Assembly: GCA_037976565.1 (NCBI GenBank)
Contig: CP137680.1
Location: forward strand, 21,110,307-21,174,306
DNA length: 64,000 nucleotides
Origin: Mesocentrotus franciscanus
Taxonomy: Eukaryota; Echinodermata; Echinoidea; Camarodonta; Strongylocentrotidae
Direction: 5' to 3'
The position numbers were made by a program, and so were the translations under genes. The notes under the pieces were generated by a model that saw nothing but the letters and a program-made list of their open reading frames with translations, did no database searches and was not told the DNA's origin. Positions 52,071 to 64,000 of the stretch are shown in pieces. Positions within the stretch are counted from its first letter, which is position 1, and every line of letters begins with the position of its first letter.

Positions 52071-52149
52071 CGAATCCGGTATTGGTGGATTACTCACACA
52101 CTTCGAAACATGAAGGTATTCCAGGGGGAGTAGGGGAATCATGAGAAAA

Positions 52150-52951
52150 TATTGAAGCTAGCAACTTTACAGCCCTATCTTATTCAAAGAAAAAATTGAG
52201 TTCGTTCTGTTAAAGGTAAACAATAATTTGTGAGCTTTTTCATTCTGTATATGACATTTTGGTAGAATATCATAGTAGAAGAGGATTATTCATCAAGTGC
52301 CCGTAGTTTCGAAATATAAAAAAGCTGAAGTGTTTGGACATTCATGCTACATATCTTATGTGTGCAGTGCATTCGCGTTTCAGCGATAATGAAAAAAGGA
52401 GAGCAAAAAACTTGGACCTATCCGCTGGGCCGTCGATCTAATGTCAGAACGGGGAGCGGGTGCAACGCTCTAAATTATATTAATTTAATTTAAAAACTTA
52501 TTGTTGAGGGTATGTCCCTCGTACGCCCTGGCTGCCCGCAATACAGGCACAACTAGAACTATTACCGCAGTCAGGACAGACAATCAAAGAAAGTGCAGCC
52601 CACCTCAGGTTCTCCTGCGTAAGACTTAAAATTATTTTTAAAAAACTGTTCTGATAAAAGATGAGCGTACAAATAAGGTGACATACTTGATCTGAATAGT
52701 GAGTCATAAATATACATTACCGTCAACAATAACAGTTACATTATGTCTAAATAATCGTCAGTTACACTCTATATACTCTATCTATTAAGTCTCGATCGTA
52801 AAAATCCTGACACAAATTTGACATACAAGGATTAGGCTGCAGTCACAGGAAACGCAGTGAATGGGATTATGTAAATGAACTTCAAGGCTGTGTATTCAGG
52901 CAAGTACACCTGTAGTAGCTTATTTACGATACCTCAGTCCCTGGTAACAGG
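52150..52951. other. Anonymous stretch
   Basis: A Cys-containing open frame on the minus strand (about 52498-52620) follows an AG but has no recognised domain and ends in a stop without a good donor. Nothing else was recognised. Confidence 0.4.
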
Positions 52952-53473
52952 CAAAACCGACTTCACACCGACTCCAAACCGACCGCTCTTTGGCCATTGG
53001 AGATAATGTACCTTATTGTTCGGTTTGAAATCCGTCTGGCCTCGGTCTCATCGGTCTGACTGAGGTATTAATGACAACAGCAAAACCTACTCCAGACCGA
53101 CTCCTAACCGACAGATCTAAAGCTATCGTGGATTATGTACTTTATTCTTAGGTTTGTACGGGCTGATGTCTCATCGGTGCGACTGAGATATGCTAAGCCA
53201 AACCGACTCCACACCGATACCTAACCGACTAATCTTTAGCTAGTGTGGATTATGTACTTTATTGTTCGGTTTGTAACCGGTCTGGCGTCGGTCTCATCGG
53301 TGTGACGGAAGTATCAATCACGCGCACAATTAACAGACTCCACACCGACTCAAAACATAACGATCTATGGCCATTTAGGTTTAATGTAGTTTGTTGTTGT
53401 TATTGTTGTTGTTGTTTGTTGTTGTTCGGTTTGTATTTGGTCTGGTGTCTGTCATGTTCGTCTGACTGGCACA
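52952..53473. repeat. Four-copy tandem array, unit about 117-129 bp
   Basis: Units start at about 52952, 53081, 53198 and 53326. Each begins CAAACCGACTCCACACCGAC, passes GATTATGTACTTTATTGTTC and ends TCTCATCGGTGTGACTGAGG. Each unit contains oppositely oriented CAAACCGA and TCGGTTTG, so it can form a hairpin. The fourth unit has a (GTT)n expansion at about 53393-53427. Confidence 0.9.
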
Positions 53474-53712
53474 ATTACTCCAACAAGGTTCAGGCTTGCC
53501 ATTGCACTTTGCTTTGTCCAATAGCTGTCGTATATCAAGAAGATGTGCGTTAGCTGAATATACATGTCATGCCTAGGGCAGCACTGTCTATATAGGCTTA
53601 CCTGTCCATTTGGAGTACGTGGATTGTAGGTGAGCACAGTGCGCTTTGTATCTCATGAAAAGTCACTTTATAAAATATATAGGCATACTTCCATCTTATT
53701 TGCTTGATGCGG

Positions 53713-53775
53713 TATTCAATTCATTTCAATTCAAACTTCTTTTTTCATCCAAATTCACAAGAATACATGAAAATT
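53713..53775 (-). mobile_element. Possible LINE 3' tail
   Basis: TTCAATTCATTTCAATTCAA followed by a T-rich stretch and CATCCAAATTCACAAGAATAC resembles a retroelement tail read on the reverse strand, and parallels the TTCAATTCAA run after the LINE-like end at 63480-63605. No coding part was found. Confidence 0.25.
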
Positions 53776-53779
53776 TGTT

Positions 53780-56655
53780 TTGGTCACACATTGTAAAAAT
53801 ACGTAATATATATATGAGAAACTATATCGTTGTTTATAATCATAAAAGAACCATCAAAATAAAAGGTAGACAAAATAGAAATATTCTTATATTCTAGTAT
53901 TACACATTGAAAATGATGAAAAGGATAGAACATCAGTGTGAAGGAAGGAAGGAAAACATCTAAACATCTATAGCATCTAATACATGTATAATGCTATTGT
54001 TTCTTAACTGTTGCACTTTATATCCCGATTTGTTAGAGATGCAGGATATTATGTCTAGGTAGCTGTCGACGGATTCAATGGAAATAACTGCTAACATCGG
54101 TCATTGCCCCTTGCTTATAGGCCTATATATTATAATTGGGTAGACTTGAGCTACATATGTCTGTGAAACTATAAAGTACTATTTAACATTTTCGAGTGAA
54201 AAAAGAGGTTGATGTGTGTGTCTCGAACAATGCTTTAGAACTTTACATCCATTTACAGAAAAACCTCATTGTCACTAAGTTTATGGTTAAGTCTTTTAAA
54301 CAGTTTTTTGCATTTGTATCTTCTATATTAACATATTTTCATATTATTCTCCACACAAATATGTCTCTGAACTATACGAAGGGTACGCTGTACCCATGTG
54401 CCTTTGTATACATTCCATCTTTCAAATAGACCTGTATATTTTCATTTCAATTTAACTGCACATATGGCTTACCTTAACGAGCTCAATAGAGGCCCCATTG
54501 TTCCATTTTCGTCGAGACAACCATTTTCCCGAGACGGCTGAACCTTCGCAGCAAGACCCGTCTGAGCAAAATTGCGCCACTTACAATCAGAGATTGCCTC
54601 GCGTTCTCAAATTTCGCCGAAGGTTCGCCGAAGTTTTCTGTTGGACTTGACCAAGACACAATTTTACGATGACTCAGAACATGACCCAGGGGTCAATGGG
54701 CAGTGGTTGTCATACTCCCACCCTGCACCTGTTGTACTGCCAAGGTGGACTTCATCAATACTCCCAGGGAGCTGATAGATATCTCAGCAATGAATCTTTT
54801 TGTCTTTACGTTTGAGAGGTTTAATTATTGACTAAAATCCAAGCCGTGTGTTGATGACTAAAGGTGCAGAAGATTAGCTTATTTCCCGACAGGTATTTAA
54901 CCTGTCATAAATGTGATTGTTCCATTCTGGTCTTGCGATTACTCTTAGTCTTTTAAATATCTTAATCAGTGCTATTAGATGGCACAAACTACAGTGTTTC
55001 CAAAGCTAGTTCATTAAATTCATAGTATAATATACAGGGTAGATTTCTGTAGTCTGGCGAGCCATGCCAACAATAATTAAGGAACGGTATTTCCAATTAG
55101 TAATCCATTATTATAACGTGTAATAAAACGATACCCAAGAATACATTACGAATAAGCAAATTAAGCATAATATGATTTACACTAAAGGGTCTTTCTTTTT
55201 CAAATTTGACTAACCCCATAATTCTATCCATTCTACAAAACCTTTAAATTTATGGGGGAAAATATACTTGAGAATCACGTGACACAATCTAAAGCCACCA
55301 GGGAGGATGTACGTCAATTAGTTTTTTTTACAGGGAACAGTCAAGGAACTGGAGATAAATCTGAATCCCGGCGAAAAATCCCTAGGACTTATTGCGTCTA
55401 GGAGAAACACACTTAAGACTCACTTAAACCCTGGTAAGCTCCCGGTTCCCATTTTTATCCCCAAATATGAATACGCACTTTCTAGAAAGTTAGAGAGAGG
55501 GAGAGGGGAAGAGAGAGAAACTCAATTTCCCATCAAATAATCAGCAGTTTCTCTTACCCGGAAAGTAGCTGACTTAAAACAAAATGTCAGCGCTGCCACA
55601 AAAATAGACTTAGCCCCATTCCTGAGTTTCAGGAACTGCAGGAAATAAAGATTTATCTCAAAACCCCTTTTTGTATAATACTTATGTATTTGCCGCGAAG
55701 CAAAAGGCTTGCTGTGAGAAAACGGTGTCAAATGAATAGTAATGAATGTGGCGCTTATGTTTTGGCAGTTACTACAGAATTTGAATTAAATGAAAAGCAG
55801 GAGTAATTGTATTTTTTGCAGTTCTGTATTATTAGACGGAAGAAGGAACAGGGAGCTAATAATCCAATCACCACTGTCTCCTATTGGATACAGCTTTGTT
55901 CTTTTATTATTATGCTTCTTGTTTCACGGTTTCAAGACGTTTACTAACTAAGAACTTACCATGTGATGAATAAGGAAAAGGGAACTACAAATGCCAACAT
56001 TTCAATGTTCGATGCACATTAAATTGGTATCGCTCCATGAGATCAAATTTCGCCCCAAAAATCAATGTTTTGATAAAATAATAGTTGTTAGAATTCGTAA
56101 ACTACCTATTTTATTATGAATTGTTACCAAATGAATAATACATTAATAAACAAGTAAATACATAAATAAAAAGATACAATGTCCAAAATGTCCACTATGT
56201 CCATCTTGAAATGTGTCTTCAAGACTTTGGTTTCGAAGAGATATTCAAACTGGAATAAAAACGTCCGGATCTATTTTTAAAAACAGCACGAAGGAATTAC
56301 AATTTCTGCCATTTCATTCATTTGTTATGCATTTCATGAGTATCCATGAACTGCATCTCATAGTGAGAAAAACCACCTCCTGTTTTGCCCTTTTTTCAAA
56401 TCAAATTTTTGATTTCTTCTCATCCAACGCCCTACTCCTCTGTCAAGGCCAATATAATTTCCGATTGTGTTTAGCCATTCTTGATCTTGGTTTACAGACA
56501 CGGGGGACTCCATACTTACTTCCAAACACGTGTCTTCAATTGAATCAAACGAGTGGTTAACTCGAAACGATTTCGGGCGATTGGATTCAATCGATTCGAT
56601 CCCAATCCAAGCAAACAGGATTGGAAATGATCCGTTCAGATTTGAAATTTAAACG
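53780..56655. other. Anonymous stretch
   Basis: No gene is supported. A minus-strand interval at 54473-54561 has acceptor- and donor-like borders and open frames (see findings). Short purine-rich runs occur at 55491-55520. Confidence 0.4.
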
Positions 56656-56658
56656 TAA

Positions 56659-56805
56659 AAATGGAGAGAGAGAGAAAAAAAAGAAGAGAAAAGATAGAAT
56701 TAGTGGAGATAGGGCTAAAACAGATAGTGAGAGAGGTGGAAAGGGAGGAAGAAAAGGAGAAGATTGAGAAGGAGAGAGATAATGGGGAGGGGTAAATATG
56801 AGCGG
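56659..56805. repeat. Purine-rich (GA) tract
   Basis: About 150 bp of almost pure A and G on the plus strand, starting with a GAGAGAGAGA run. Confidence 0.75.
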
Positions 56806-57467
56806 GCAAGCGATCGATTAAGAGGACAGCTATGGCTAAACGTATCAATTTCTACAAATAATGAAACTTTAGCCTCAAATAATATGATCAAAGGTAGATG
56901 CGTAATGGAATTTCATTGGATTGATTTTTGAATGAGTTGACATACCAACAATCCTACGCTGATTGTTGCAATTGCTTTCATCAGTTTCGGCACTCCTATC
57001 TCCGTCCTATCTTTCTTGATATGATTCTTGTTATTCGTGATCAAATCAGCAATTGTCTGTTGTGAGGAATGCATCGAAACCGTCCATGATCGAAACCCAC
57101 CTCCGCGCACATCATTACCTTCTCTCACCCATGCACGATTAATCCCATCTTCCCTGAACTTCAAAGTATCGTGAATGAGTGGGCCCGCGACTAAAATGCT
57201 CAAGAGTTTTAAATAGCTCTGCCAGAGCTGGCTCAAAAAAGTTCATTCCTCCAACACAGTTTTATATTTCTGATTTGAAGGAGGTGGTCGGTCGCTGACG
57301 AGGGCACTAAGCAGTGCTGTCATTTTTCTATTAAAAGCACATCTTCACCCCCGCAGACACCCCAAATTTGATAGGGGAACCAATTCGACATGTCAGAGAG
57401 AGGGGAAAAAGGCCACGATTATTTTCTTCTTGGCTCCATCAACTATTCCTCCTGCCCCACTAACATA

Positions 57468-57771
57468 TCTTGTGAATGGGGGCTTATCATATATTTGGCA
57501 TTCTCTCTTTTCATAAAGAAGATGTAAAAAAAATCGCGCCTAAAACATGATTCTTGGACTTGGAATGTACCTTTGCAGAGTTTTGGTTGGCGTGATTGCT
57601 TGCCATGTTTTCTTTTTTCTTCTTCTTTCATTTCTCGCCTTCGACTTCAATTCGTCTTATTCCATTCCCTTTAGCTTGTGAATGGGGTTTATTTAGCATT
57701 CTCTTCTGTTAGAGAGAAGAGTAAAAATCGCGCCTAAACCGTTTTCATACGTTGAAATGCCCAGAATGTAC
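57468..57771 (+). repeat. Diverged direct duplication about 205 bp apart
   Basis: 57468-57571 (CTTGTGAATGGGGGCTTATC ... GGCATTCTCT ... AAAATCGCGCCTAAA ... GGAATGTAC) matches 57674-57771 (CTTGTGAATGGGGTTTAT ... AGCATTCTCT ... AAAATCGCGCCTAAA ... AGAATGTAC). The blocks keep the same order and nearly the same spacing. The family is unknown. Confidence 0.6.
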
Positions 57772-57779
57772 TTCGAATG

Positions 57780-58214
57780 CACATTCGGAGGGTGTTGTTT
57801 GTCATTTATTAGTCTATGCTGGCTGAATTTCATGTAAATGGTTACAGTCATCTGTGACAATACTCAATTAGTGGCTACATCCTTTGCGCGGTGCACTTCG
57901 TGTAAATGAAATTAAACTGATCACATGGTTGTGGCTGAATGAGCTCATCATGAAACAAAGGAAAACATCAGGCACAACAAACAGACAACTCCTTTTGTTG
58001 TGTTCGATGACTGGTAACCGTAGCCACCGTGCATGCCAACCAAACCCATGACGTCAATATCTTTTATTTAGGCATTGGAACAATGAATCTACTCTGGATA
58101 TCAACAAAGTGAAATGATCAAACATAAATCATTGAGCACGTTCAATAATTATACCCCTCTCTCCAGCGCATCACACATTCTTTGTCACACACGCACTCTC
58201 TCAACCTTTTCACA
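57780..58214. other. Anonymous stretch
   Basis: Nothing recognised. Confidence 0.4.
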
Positions 58215-58268
58215 TACACGCACACGCACACACACACACGCACACACGCACACGCAAACGCACGCACT
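58215..58268. repeat. (CA)n microsatellite
   Basis: ACACAC repeats with CG interruptions; the open frame across it is a His/Thr artefact. Confidence 0.9.
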
Positions 58269-58269
58269 A

Positions 58270-61200
58270 ATGAGCGCGCACACAAAACGTGTCTGTTAAA
58301 AGGTGACAGTTAAACAAGAATCAACATAATGTCACGGCTGACACATGTTTTACTAGTAAACTATCTTAACATAAAAATGCTATGGACCTAAACTCATCTT
58401 TAATTCACGAGCGATTGTATATGCCATTAGGGCGTCGTTTATAGATAATTTCATATTTGTCACGTCTCCTTTATTTCGTTTGTGAATTGGATTTTACTGT
58501 TCACAGCGAGCTAAAAACAAATATTCCATAACTGATATAAGAAGAATCTTTCTCGGATGCAAAGAATACCTGATAAATGGCAAAAGCATCCGCAAGAAGG
58601 GGGCGGTATATATCAGTCTCATAATAATTCCAAGGAAACTAGATGACACCCAAGGTGGTTTGCCTTGATAGCTTGCTGGGTCTTGTTTTGAAACTTTACT
58701 AATGGTTTATCAAGCAAATCTAAAGGAAGTTTATTTTGGCTATATCATTAATAAGAACAAACCTGGACCAGTGCAACATGTTTGTCTGGTGGGATTATAA
58801 CGGTTGGCACGGTTGGATTCTCACTATATCCTGCCTCAACTTATTTGCTCACGTTTTGTTTGCAGGAGGTATTTTTCCCCGGTAATTAGACGTCTCCTGC
58901 CTAGATTGTAACTCAGGATTAGTTATGTGTCATTACGTGGCTGCCCTTTACCTTGTACCCTCATACATCTTAAGAAACCCTTAAAATGACATTCATCGTC
59001 TTTCACTTCATGGATGCCATCTCTATCGAGAGGCCTCCACCAAACAACCAATAAGGTGAATGTAGTACGAGAGATGGCCACTGGTGAAGGCCTCATTCTG
59101 TTCGAAAGTCACTAAATTTCAACGGAAAATACAGACGCCGTGGTCATAGAGACGGTATTTGAAGAGAACAAATATGACCTTCAAAGAAATGCTCTCAATG
59201 TCGTGTGTTTCTTTGTGCTTCGACTAAAAATGTAAATCTTACAAAAATGAGCTAGCATTGGATAAGGATATTCAAGAATATTTCAACCGCTTATTCGAGG
59301 TAGCATCACTAATTTCAACACAAAAAGTTCAGATCAGAAATCTACGTCTCCAGCTTATGACAAATAATAATCATTTTTCTCACGATCATTGATGGAGGTT
59401 TTAACTACGGTATAATCTGGGATGATTGCTGCATTTATATAGAAAGTTGGGTTCATGTAAAATTAAAAATAACTACTCAGCTTTCCCCTTCTTTTTACGT
59501 TAGTTTGAAAGAACATCATGGTATAAATAAATGTCCCCTGAATCTCATTGCTCTCCAAAGGCCCTCATAATCACCCTTTCCACAAAATGCATTGCATCTT
59601 GACAATTTCTTTCAAATGAAATCACATCACCAGTTTCCAACCAGTATCTGTAATAATTTTTTGCAAAACAATTCTAGCAAAAAGTGACAAAACAGTTAGG
59701 TGTTTTTTCAGTTGTCATTGATTATGTTAATCTCATTTAGCTGTAAGCTCAAATTTAGAATTTTGTATTTAAGATAATCGTGGCATGTGGGTGCAGTTAT
59801 GATTATAAAATAATCGAAGCACATATGCACTCACTTTGGCATTTCCTTCTATAGAAATCCTTTGTCTCTTGAAAGTCAGACTGAATGTTCATTGAAATTG
59901 AAGGAACATTTTGAAATGCCAAACACTTTTCTTATATCAGTGTATATCAAGAGCAAAGTTTAATGTATTGCGATTATTAACCGCAACATCAAGTCAGCAG
60001 AACGTTCAAATATATACCTCAGATTAATGATATTTGGTCCTAAATAATAACGGTAAGCCTGTATGCCTTTGACTTAGAACAATATAACTTTAATTAATAT
60101 TGATTATATTCCACTCATTTGCAGGTACATGTATGTGAACTTGCGTTGCACTTTGGTTAGACTCCTTTTTAAGATCGCAACATTGTGTCTGCGGTCCAGA
60201 CCTCTTTTAATTTCATGACAATGCATCAGAGAGAATATCGGTAATCTCATTACTGATTCATCTGCATGTAGTATGCATGACACTTTATCATGGGGATGGG
60301 TGATAAGACAGGCTTACTCAAATAATCTCTTTGTTCTGGTATCTAAAGGGGGTGATCTTTTTCTAATTGAGTACAGACAGCCCTGACAACAGGTGTTTTA
60401 TTCAAGAAATGGCAGCTCATCATTTTCTTTAAAGAGATTTTGAACGCTTTTGTAGTGTAGAGGTGAAAGAAAATGGAATAATTATATCCTCAACTTACCA
60501 TTGAATGATACTGATTAATTGCATTTGATGACAAAGCTACTGAATAACAATAAAACATTTTTTGACTCCAAATTAGATTGTCGACTCTTCAATGAAATTT
60601 AAACAACTTTACATAGAGGTATTAAGAGAAGATAATATTCTGCGACGGATGAGACTCCACGCTAAATTTAAAAAAAAAGACGTTGTCAACAGAGTTTTTT
60701 ATTCAGTGTTGAGTCTCTTGTTACATAGAAGAATACCGATGTGAATTATAAGTGATGAAAGTTTTGGGAGAAATGTTTACTAAGTTTTACCTTAACTTTT
60801 ATCGGGTGTTTAATATTACCTTTACATCTTATCGTTTGCCAAAATCCATATTGTCACGATTGTCCTGTGTATGTGTCGTAGACATAATGATAGTCGACAT
60901 ATAACTGGAACAGTGAATTCCTAATTACCTGATTCAAGGGAGATGGATAAATATGAAAATTATGCCTCCTCCACTGTTTTTGTTGTTCTTCTTCTTCTTC
61001 CTTTAGAATTATACCGTAGCCGCCCCTCCAATAACCGAATTGTCAAATTTTAAGCCGTGATTGACTTTGTTTTCCATTTTAATTTCTAAGATTAACATTC
61101 AAACCAAAAACAAATTTATCATAGATAGAAATTATAATACAATAACTGTAATGAATGTATGCATTGTTTATTCCATTTACTTTTTCTTGATAAAAACATC

Positions 61201-61573
61201 GTTATATTAATAGTGACAAACATTAAAAAAAAATAACGAAATTCATAAAAATGCAAATGCAAATAGGGATTAGGTGGGGTTCTAGATGGAGAGCCAGGCT
61301 TACAGTTTGTAGGGCAATGTCTGGCATCCGCAAACACAGACTGAGTGAATGTGGAACCTAGACGAAGTTAAGCTCTGGAATCAGGAACCAGACATAAGTC
61401 TCGGGCAGGAAAGAGACGAAAAATGAGTTCAAGCAGCAGTTCGTTATAATCCGAGAAGGAACACGCCAGATTATTGAAGAAAAACAAATATGATTTCTAA
61501 TTCCGGACGGGTCTACAACGAGTTCCCACTGCCGATTTGTACTTTACAGTTAAAAGAAGAGACATGTGACATG
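58270..61573. other. Anonymous AT-rich stretch
   Basis: No gene or shared repeat recognised in 3.3 kb. A CTT run lies at about 60985-61001. Confidence 0.4.
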
Positions 61574-61957
61574 TTAAAGGGATCCGGTAACTTTGTCTCA
61601 GATTCTGAAACAAAATTCTGGATTTAGCTCATGATGCAATGATAATCATAAACCTTTAGGTCAGTCAGGAACCCCATGACTTTTACAAGCTGATCGCCTG
61701 TCTGATTATCAAGATATTTATGATTGAATTACAAATTTTGAAAACCATTCGCCTGATGGTTTTCATAACACTATAGTCTATTAGGGAAAACGAGTATGGT
61801 AAAACCGGTCAATCAAAGATTTTTACTTTTTTGAGGCACTTCTTGATCATTTTGAAGCGCAATTTTTTTAGGGCTTCATTATTACACCATATCACAGACA
61901 CTAATAACATGTAGGGCCGTGTATCTCAGATTTAACACTGTTAAACGATCCCGTTAA
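61574..61957 (+). mobile_element. TTAA-bounded element, family 2, young copy
   Basis: It is 384 bp, with TTAAAGGGATCCGGTAAC at the left and GTTAAACGATCCCGTTAA at the right. It differs from 13050-13433 by only a handful of changes seen by eye: one deleted G near 61726, CCATTCG for CCGTTCG, an added G in TTAGGGAAAACG, GATCATTTTGAAGCG for GATTATTTTGAAGAG, and CCCGTTAA for CCCTTTAA at the end. Confidence 0.9.
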
Positions 61958-61959
61958 GT

Positions 61960-63400
61960 ATTCTAAAGGAAGGTGAATCGAAAATGCGGGTGTATTCCAA
62001 CAAGGCGTTTATTCTTCCTTGATTAAGAAGAATTCCTTTGGTTTTAGGGAGAAACGAAGCTCAGATCACTGAGTAGACTCAACTCACTGCATCATTCTCA
62101 AGATTTCAAAAATTGTTGTGCAGTGGGAACGTTACTAAAAGGACAGGACATGGTGGTTTACGCTTAAGTATAGAGAAAATCAGTTGAGCCTTATTCAATT
62201 TTCGAATAACAGATCGTTCGGGTAAAAGTAGTAGCGATATCAGGCGTGTGTGGGTTAATGCCCTTCAACGCAGTTCAGGATTAAGTTTGGGTACTGGTAA
62301 AAGAGAAAACTTATGTTTGCGCTTTCTCATTCCGAGTTGGAACATTATATTAGCAATGTGATATGAGAGGGATTTGTCTTGGAATGCCCCAATTTTCAAT
62401 GTATACCAAGGTATTAGGCCTATAATCATTATTTGGACCACAGTTTGATGTCACAAGCACGTGTAGGCATCGATATAGGTAAGCGACGAGAGGCCACAAA
62501 GTGGCTTATTTCTTGACTTCAATTCTCCTCCCCCACCTGAATCAAAACACCAACATATTTCATACTAAAGGGACTTTTTATGAATTTTGGGAAATTGAGC
62601 ATGAAGACTTTAGCATCTTGTAGCATCACAATGGAAACCAGCGTTGCACTGCTCTACACTGTTGGTGATTCTAAGCTATTTTCATTAAATTGATTATTAT
62701 TTTGATGATTGAAAAACCTCAAAACCTCATAAAACAAAAGAATCCCTATATTTACTGATCAATTAAGCATTCAGAACAACTTGTATGCGGTTTCTTTCAC
62801 AATATAATGCCACAGTCAGTACTCATCGTTCTCTGAAAGTCCTATGCAGCCTTCAAAGTCAAAGAAAGATCGTTCGGTTGAGGAAACAACAAGAAACAGT
62901 CATGGCTCTGTATCCAGCGTCTATGGGTTAATGCCCTTTTGCACAAGGATATGTCAGATTATTTCAGGTGGATAACACATGTCGTTTGCTTCGTTACGAG
63001 AAGTCTCTGCTGGGATGGGGTAAGGTCGAATGGAAATTGTGTTTTTTCAAGATGACTCCTTAATAGAAATGGGTTGGGAAGCAGCGGTAGAAAAGTGCTG
63101 CACTTTGATTATTCCATATTATCAACTGTTTACTACTGTTTCCCATCTTCATTTTACTCGTGTCGCTCAGAATAGACAATTTCGTCGACTGCCGGCAAGA
63201 AGACCATAGCTTAGAGCTATGTACTGTCAATGGGAGGAAAGGCCCTCTTGCAGGCAGCCGATGATTTGAAGATACATAAGATGATTATTTAGTTAATTAA
63301 TCCTCTCATTTATTATGTAATCTATAATCTATTCCTCTAGATTGCCATACTTCTGCCTCTATATCATTGTTTCTCATTCTCTCCTTTCAGTCTCGTATCT
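61960..63400. other. Anonymous stretch
   Basis: Two segments about 660 bp apart share AGATCGTTCGG followed by GGGTTAATGCCCTT (about 62211-62269 and 62868-62938), perhaps a diverged duplication. No gene was recognised. Confidence 0.4.
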
Positions 63401-63407
63401 CAATTTC

Positions 63408-63442
63408 TCTCTTTCTCTCTCCCCTCTCTCTCTCTCTCTCTA
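63408..63442. repeat. (CT)n tract
   Basis: Short CT microsatellite within a pyrimidine-rich segment. Confidence 0.85.
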
Positions 63443-63479
63443 TTTCTATCCTTCATAATAATCATATTATTGTATTACT

Positions 63480-63610
63480 ATGGTATATGTTAAAATTTGT
63501 AAATCATTTTGTCTTTTGTCACTTTACCTTGTAAAATCCATGTAATTCAGCCCCTGGGCTGCCATGCATGTGGAATTTTTTGAATAAATACAAATACAAT
63601 TCAATTCAAA
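63480..63610 (+). mobile_element. Probable LINE (CR1/L2-like) 3' end
   Basis: A T-rich stretch leads to the hairpin CAGCCCCTGGGCTG at 63548-63561. It is followed by AATAAA at 63583-63588 and a short tandem tail (ACAAATACAATTCAATTCAA). A terminal hairpin and a microsatellite tail are typical of CR1/L2-type non-LTR elements. No reverse transcriptase sequence lies upstream, so this would be a 5'-truncated insertion. Confidence 0.45.
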
Positions 63611-64000
63611 TAAGTTACTGACCCAAACAAAACACATGAATATTTTATGACTAGCGATGTCTCTTCGTGGCTGACATCGTGTTTTCAATACAGATGTGTT
63701 TTTTCGAAGTGATGAGAGAACGAATATCCTCTTTTGTGATTTTGAGTTGCGTGTGTTTTCCTTGTTTTTACCCCCTTTTTCCGAGCGAAATTAGATTATT
63801 CCCCACGAATGAACGTATCATTCTTGCACGCACATTGTCATAAATGGCCATAGCCGATGTGTTGCCAACTAATGTTGGATGATGTATGAGGTAGTTACTC
63901 TCCGACCCCCCTCTTGTTCTCTCACGAGTAATGATTTTAGCACGGAAGTTGAGACTTTAACACGGAACAGTTGCTATGGGCCACTCCTTAATCCTATCTG
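63611..64000. other. Anonymous stretch to window end
   Basis: Nothing recognised. Confidence 0.4.

Noticed and set aside
52498..52707. Cys-rich minus-strand frame with GxxGxxG-like end, possibly collagen-related
   Set aside because: Only two Gly triplets, followed by a stop; no good donor site.
62211..62938. Possible duplication sharing AGATCGTTCGG and GGGTTAATGCCCTT
   Set aside because: Only short shared blocks with uneven spacing; not enough to call a repeat.

Overview
This window looks like non-coding DNA from an invertebrate animal, most likely a marine deuterostome such as an echinoderm. That is an inference from base composition and repeat types: AT-rich sequence, many (CT)n and (GT)n tracts, a tRNA-headed SINE with an (ATT)n tail, and MITE-like elements. 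No named species is assigned. There are no operons, no long open frames, no rRNA and no CRISPR array. Nearly all open frames are short and have no recognisable domain; the longest (51.6-52.1 kb) arise because pyrimidine repeats leave three frames open at once.

One segment reads convincingly as a protein-coding exon. On the minus strand at 10369-10541, a splice acceptor, 57 codons and a consensus donor encode a cysteine-rich motif (CRYG...DCCYGW...C) typical of the first EGF-like unit of nephronectin/EGFL6-type extracellular matrix proteins. The other exons of this gene were not found, so much of the flanking sequence may be intron.

The rest is a layered record of mobile and tandem repeats. 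Four families of short elements bounded by TTAA, all starting TTAAAG, occur as eight copies: family 1 at 1-304 and 5082-5620; family 2 at 1381-1759, 13050-13433 and 61574-61957; family 3 at 11378-11784 and 35118-35523; family 4 at 43758-44262. One family 1 copy sits exactly at the internal TTAA of a 165-bp foldback element whose intact form is present twice in tandem at 7380-7710. That nesting gives a local before-and-after view of TTAA targeting. Other elements are a GGCCC-ended MITE, a tRNA-headed SINE (31.1 and 37.4 kb) with two detached SINE-like tails, a tRNA-like unit at 14.9 kb and a probable LINE 3' end at 63.5 kb.

The right half holds tandem structures. These are a four-copy repeat at 44.3-44.7 kb, a multi-kilobase partial triplication punctuated by GT tracts at 45.0-48.3 kb, a two-copy pyrimidine-rich repeat at 51.7-52.1 kb, and a four-copy array of about 125 bp with CAAACCGA/TCGGTTTG arms at 52.95-53.47 kb. 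Between these lie long anonymous AT-rich stretches. All comparisons were made by eye; no search or alignment software was used.
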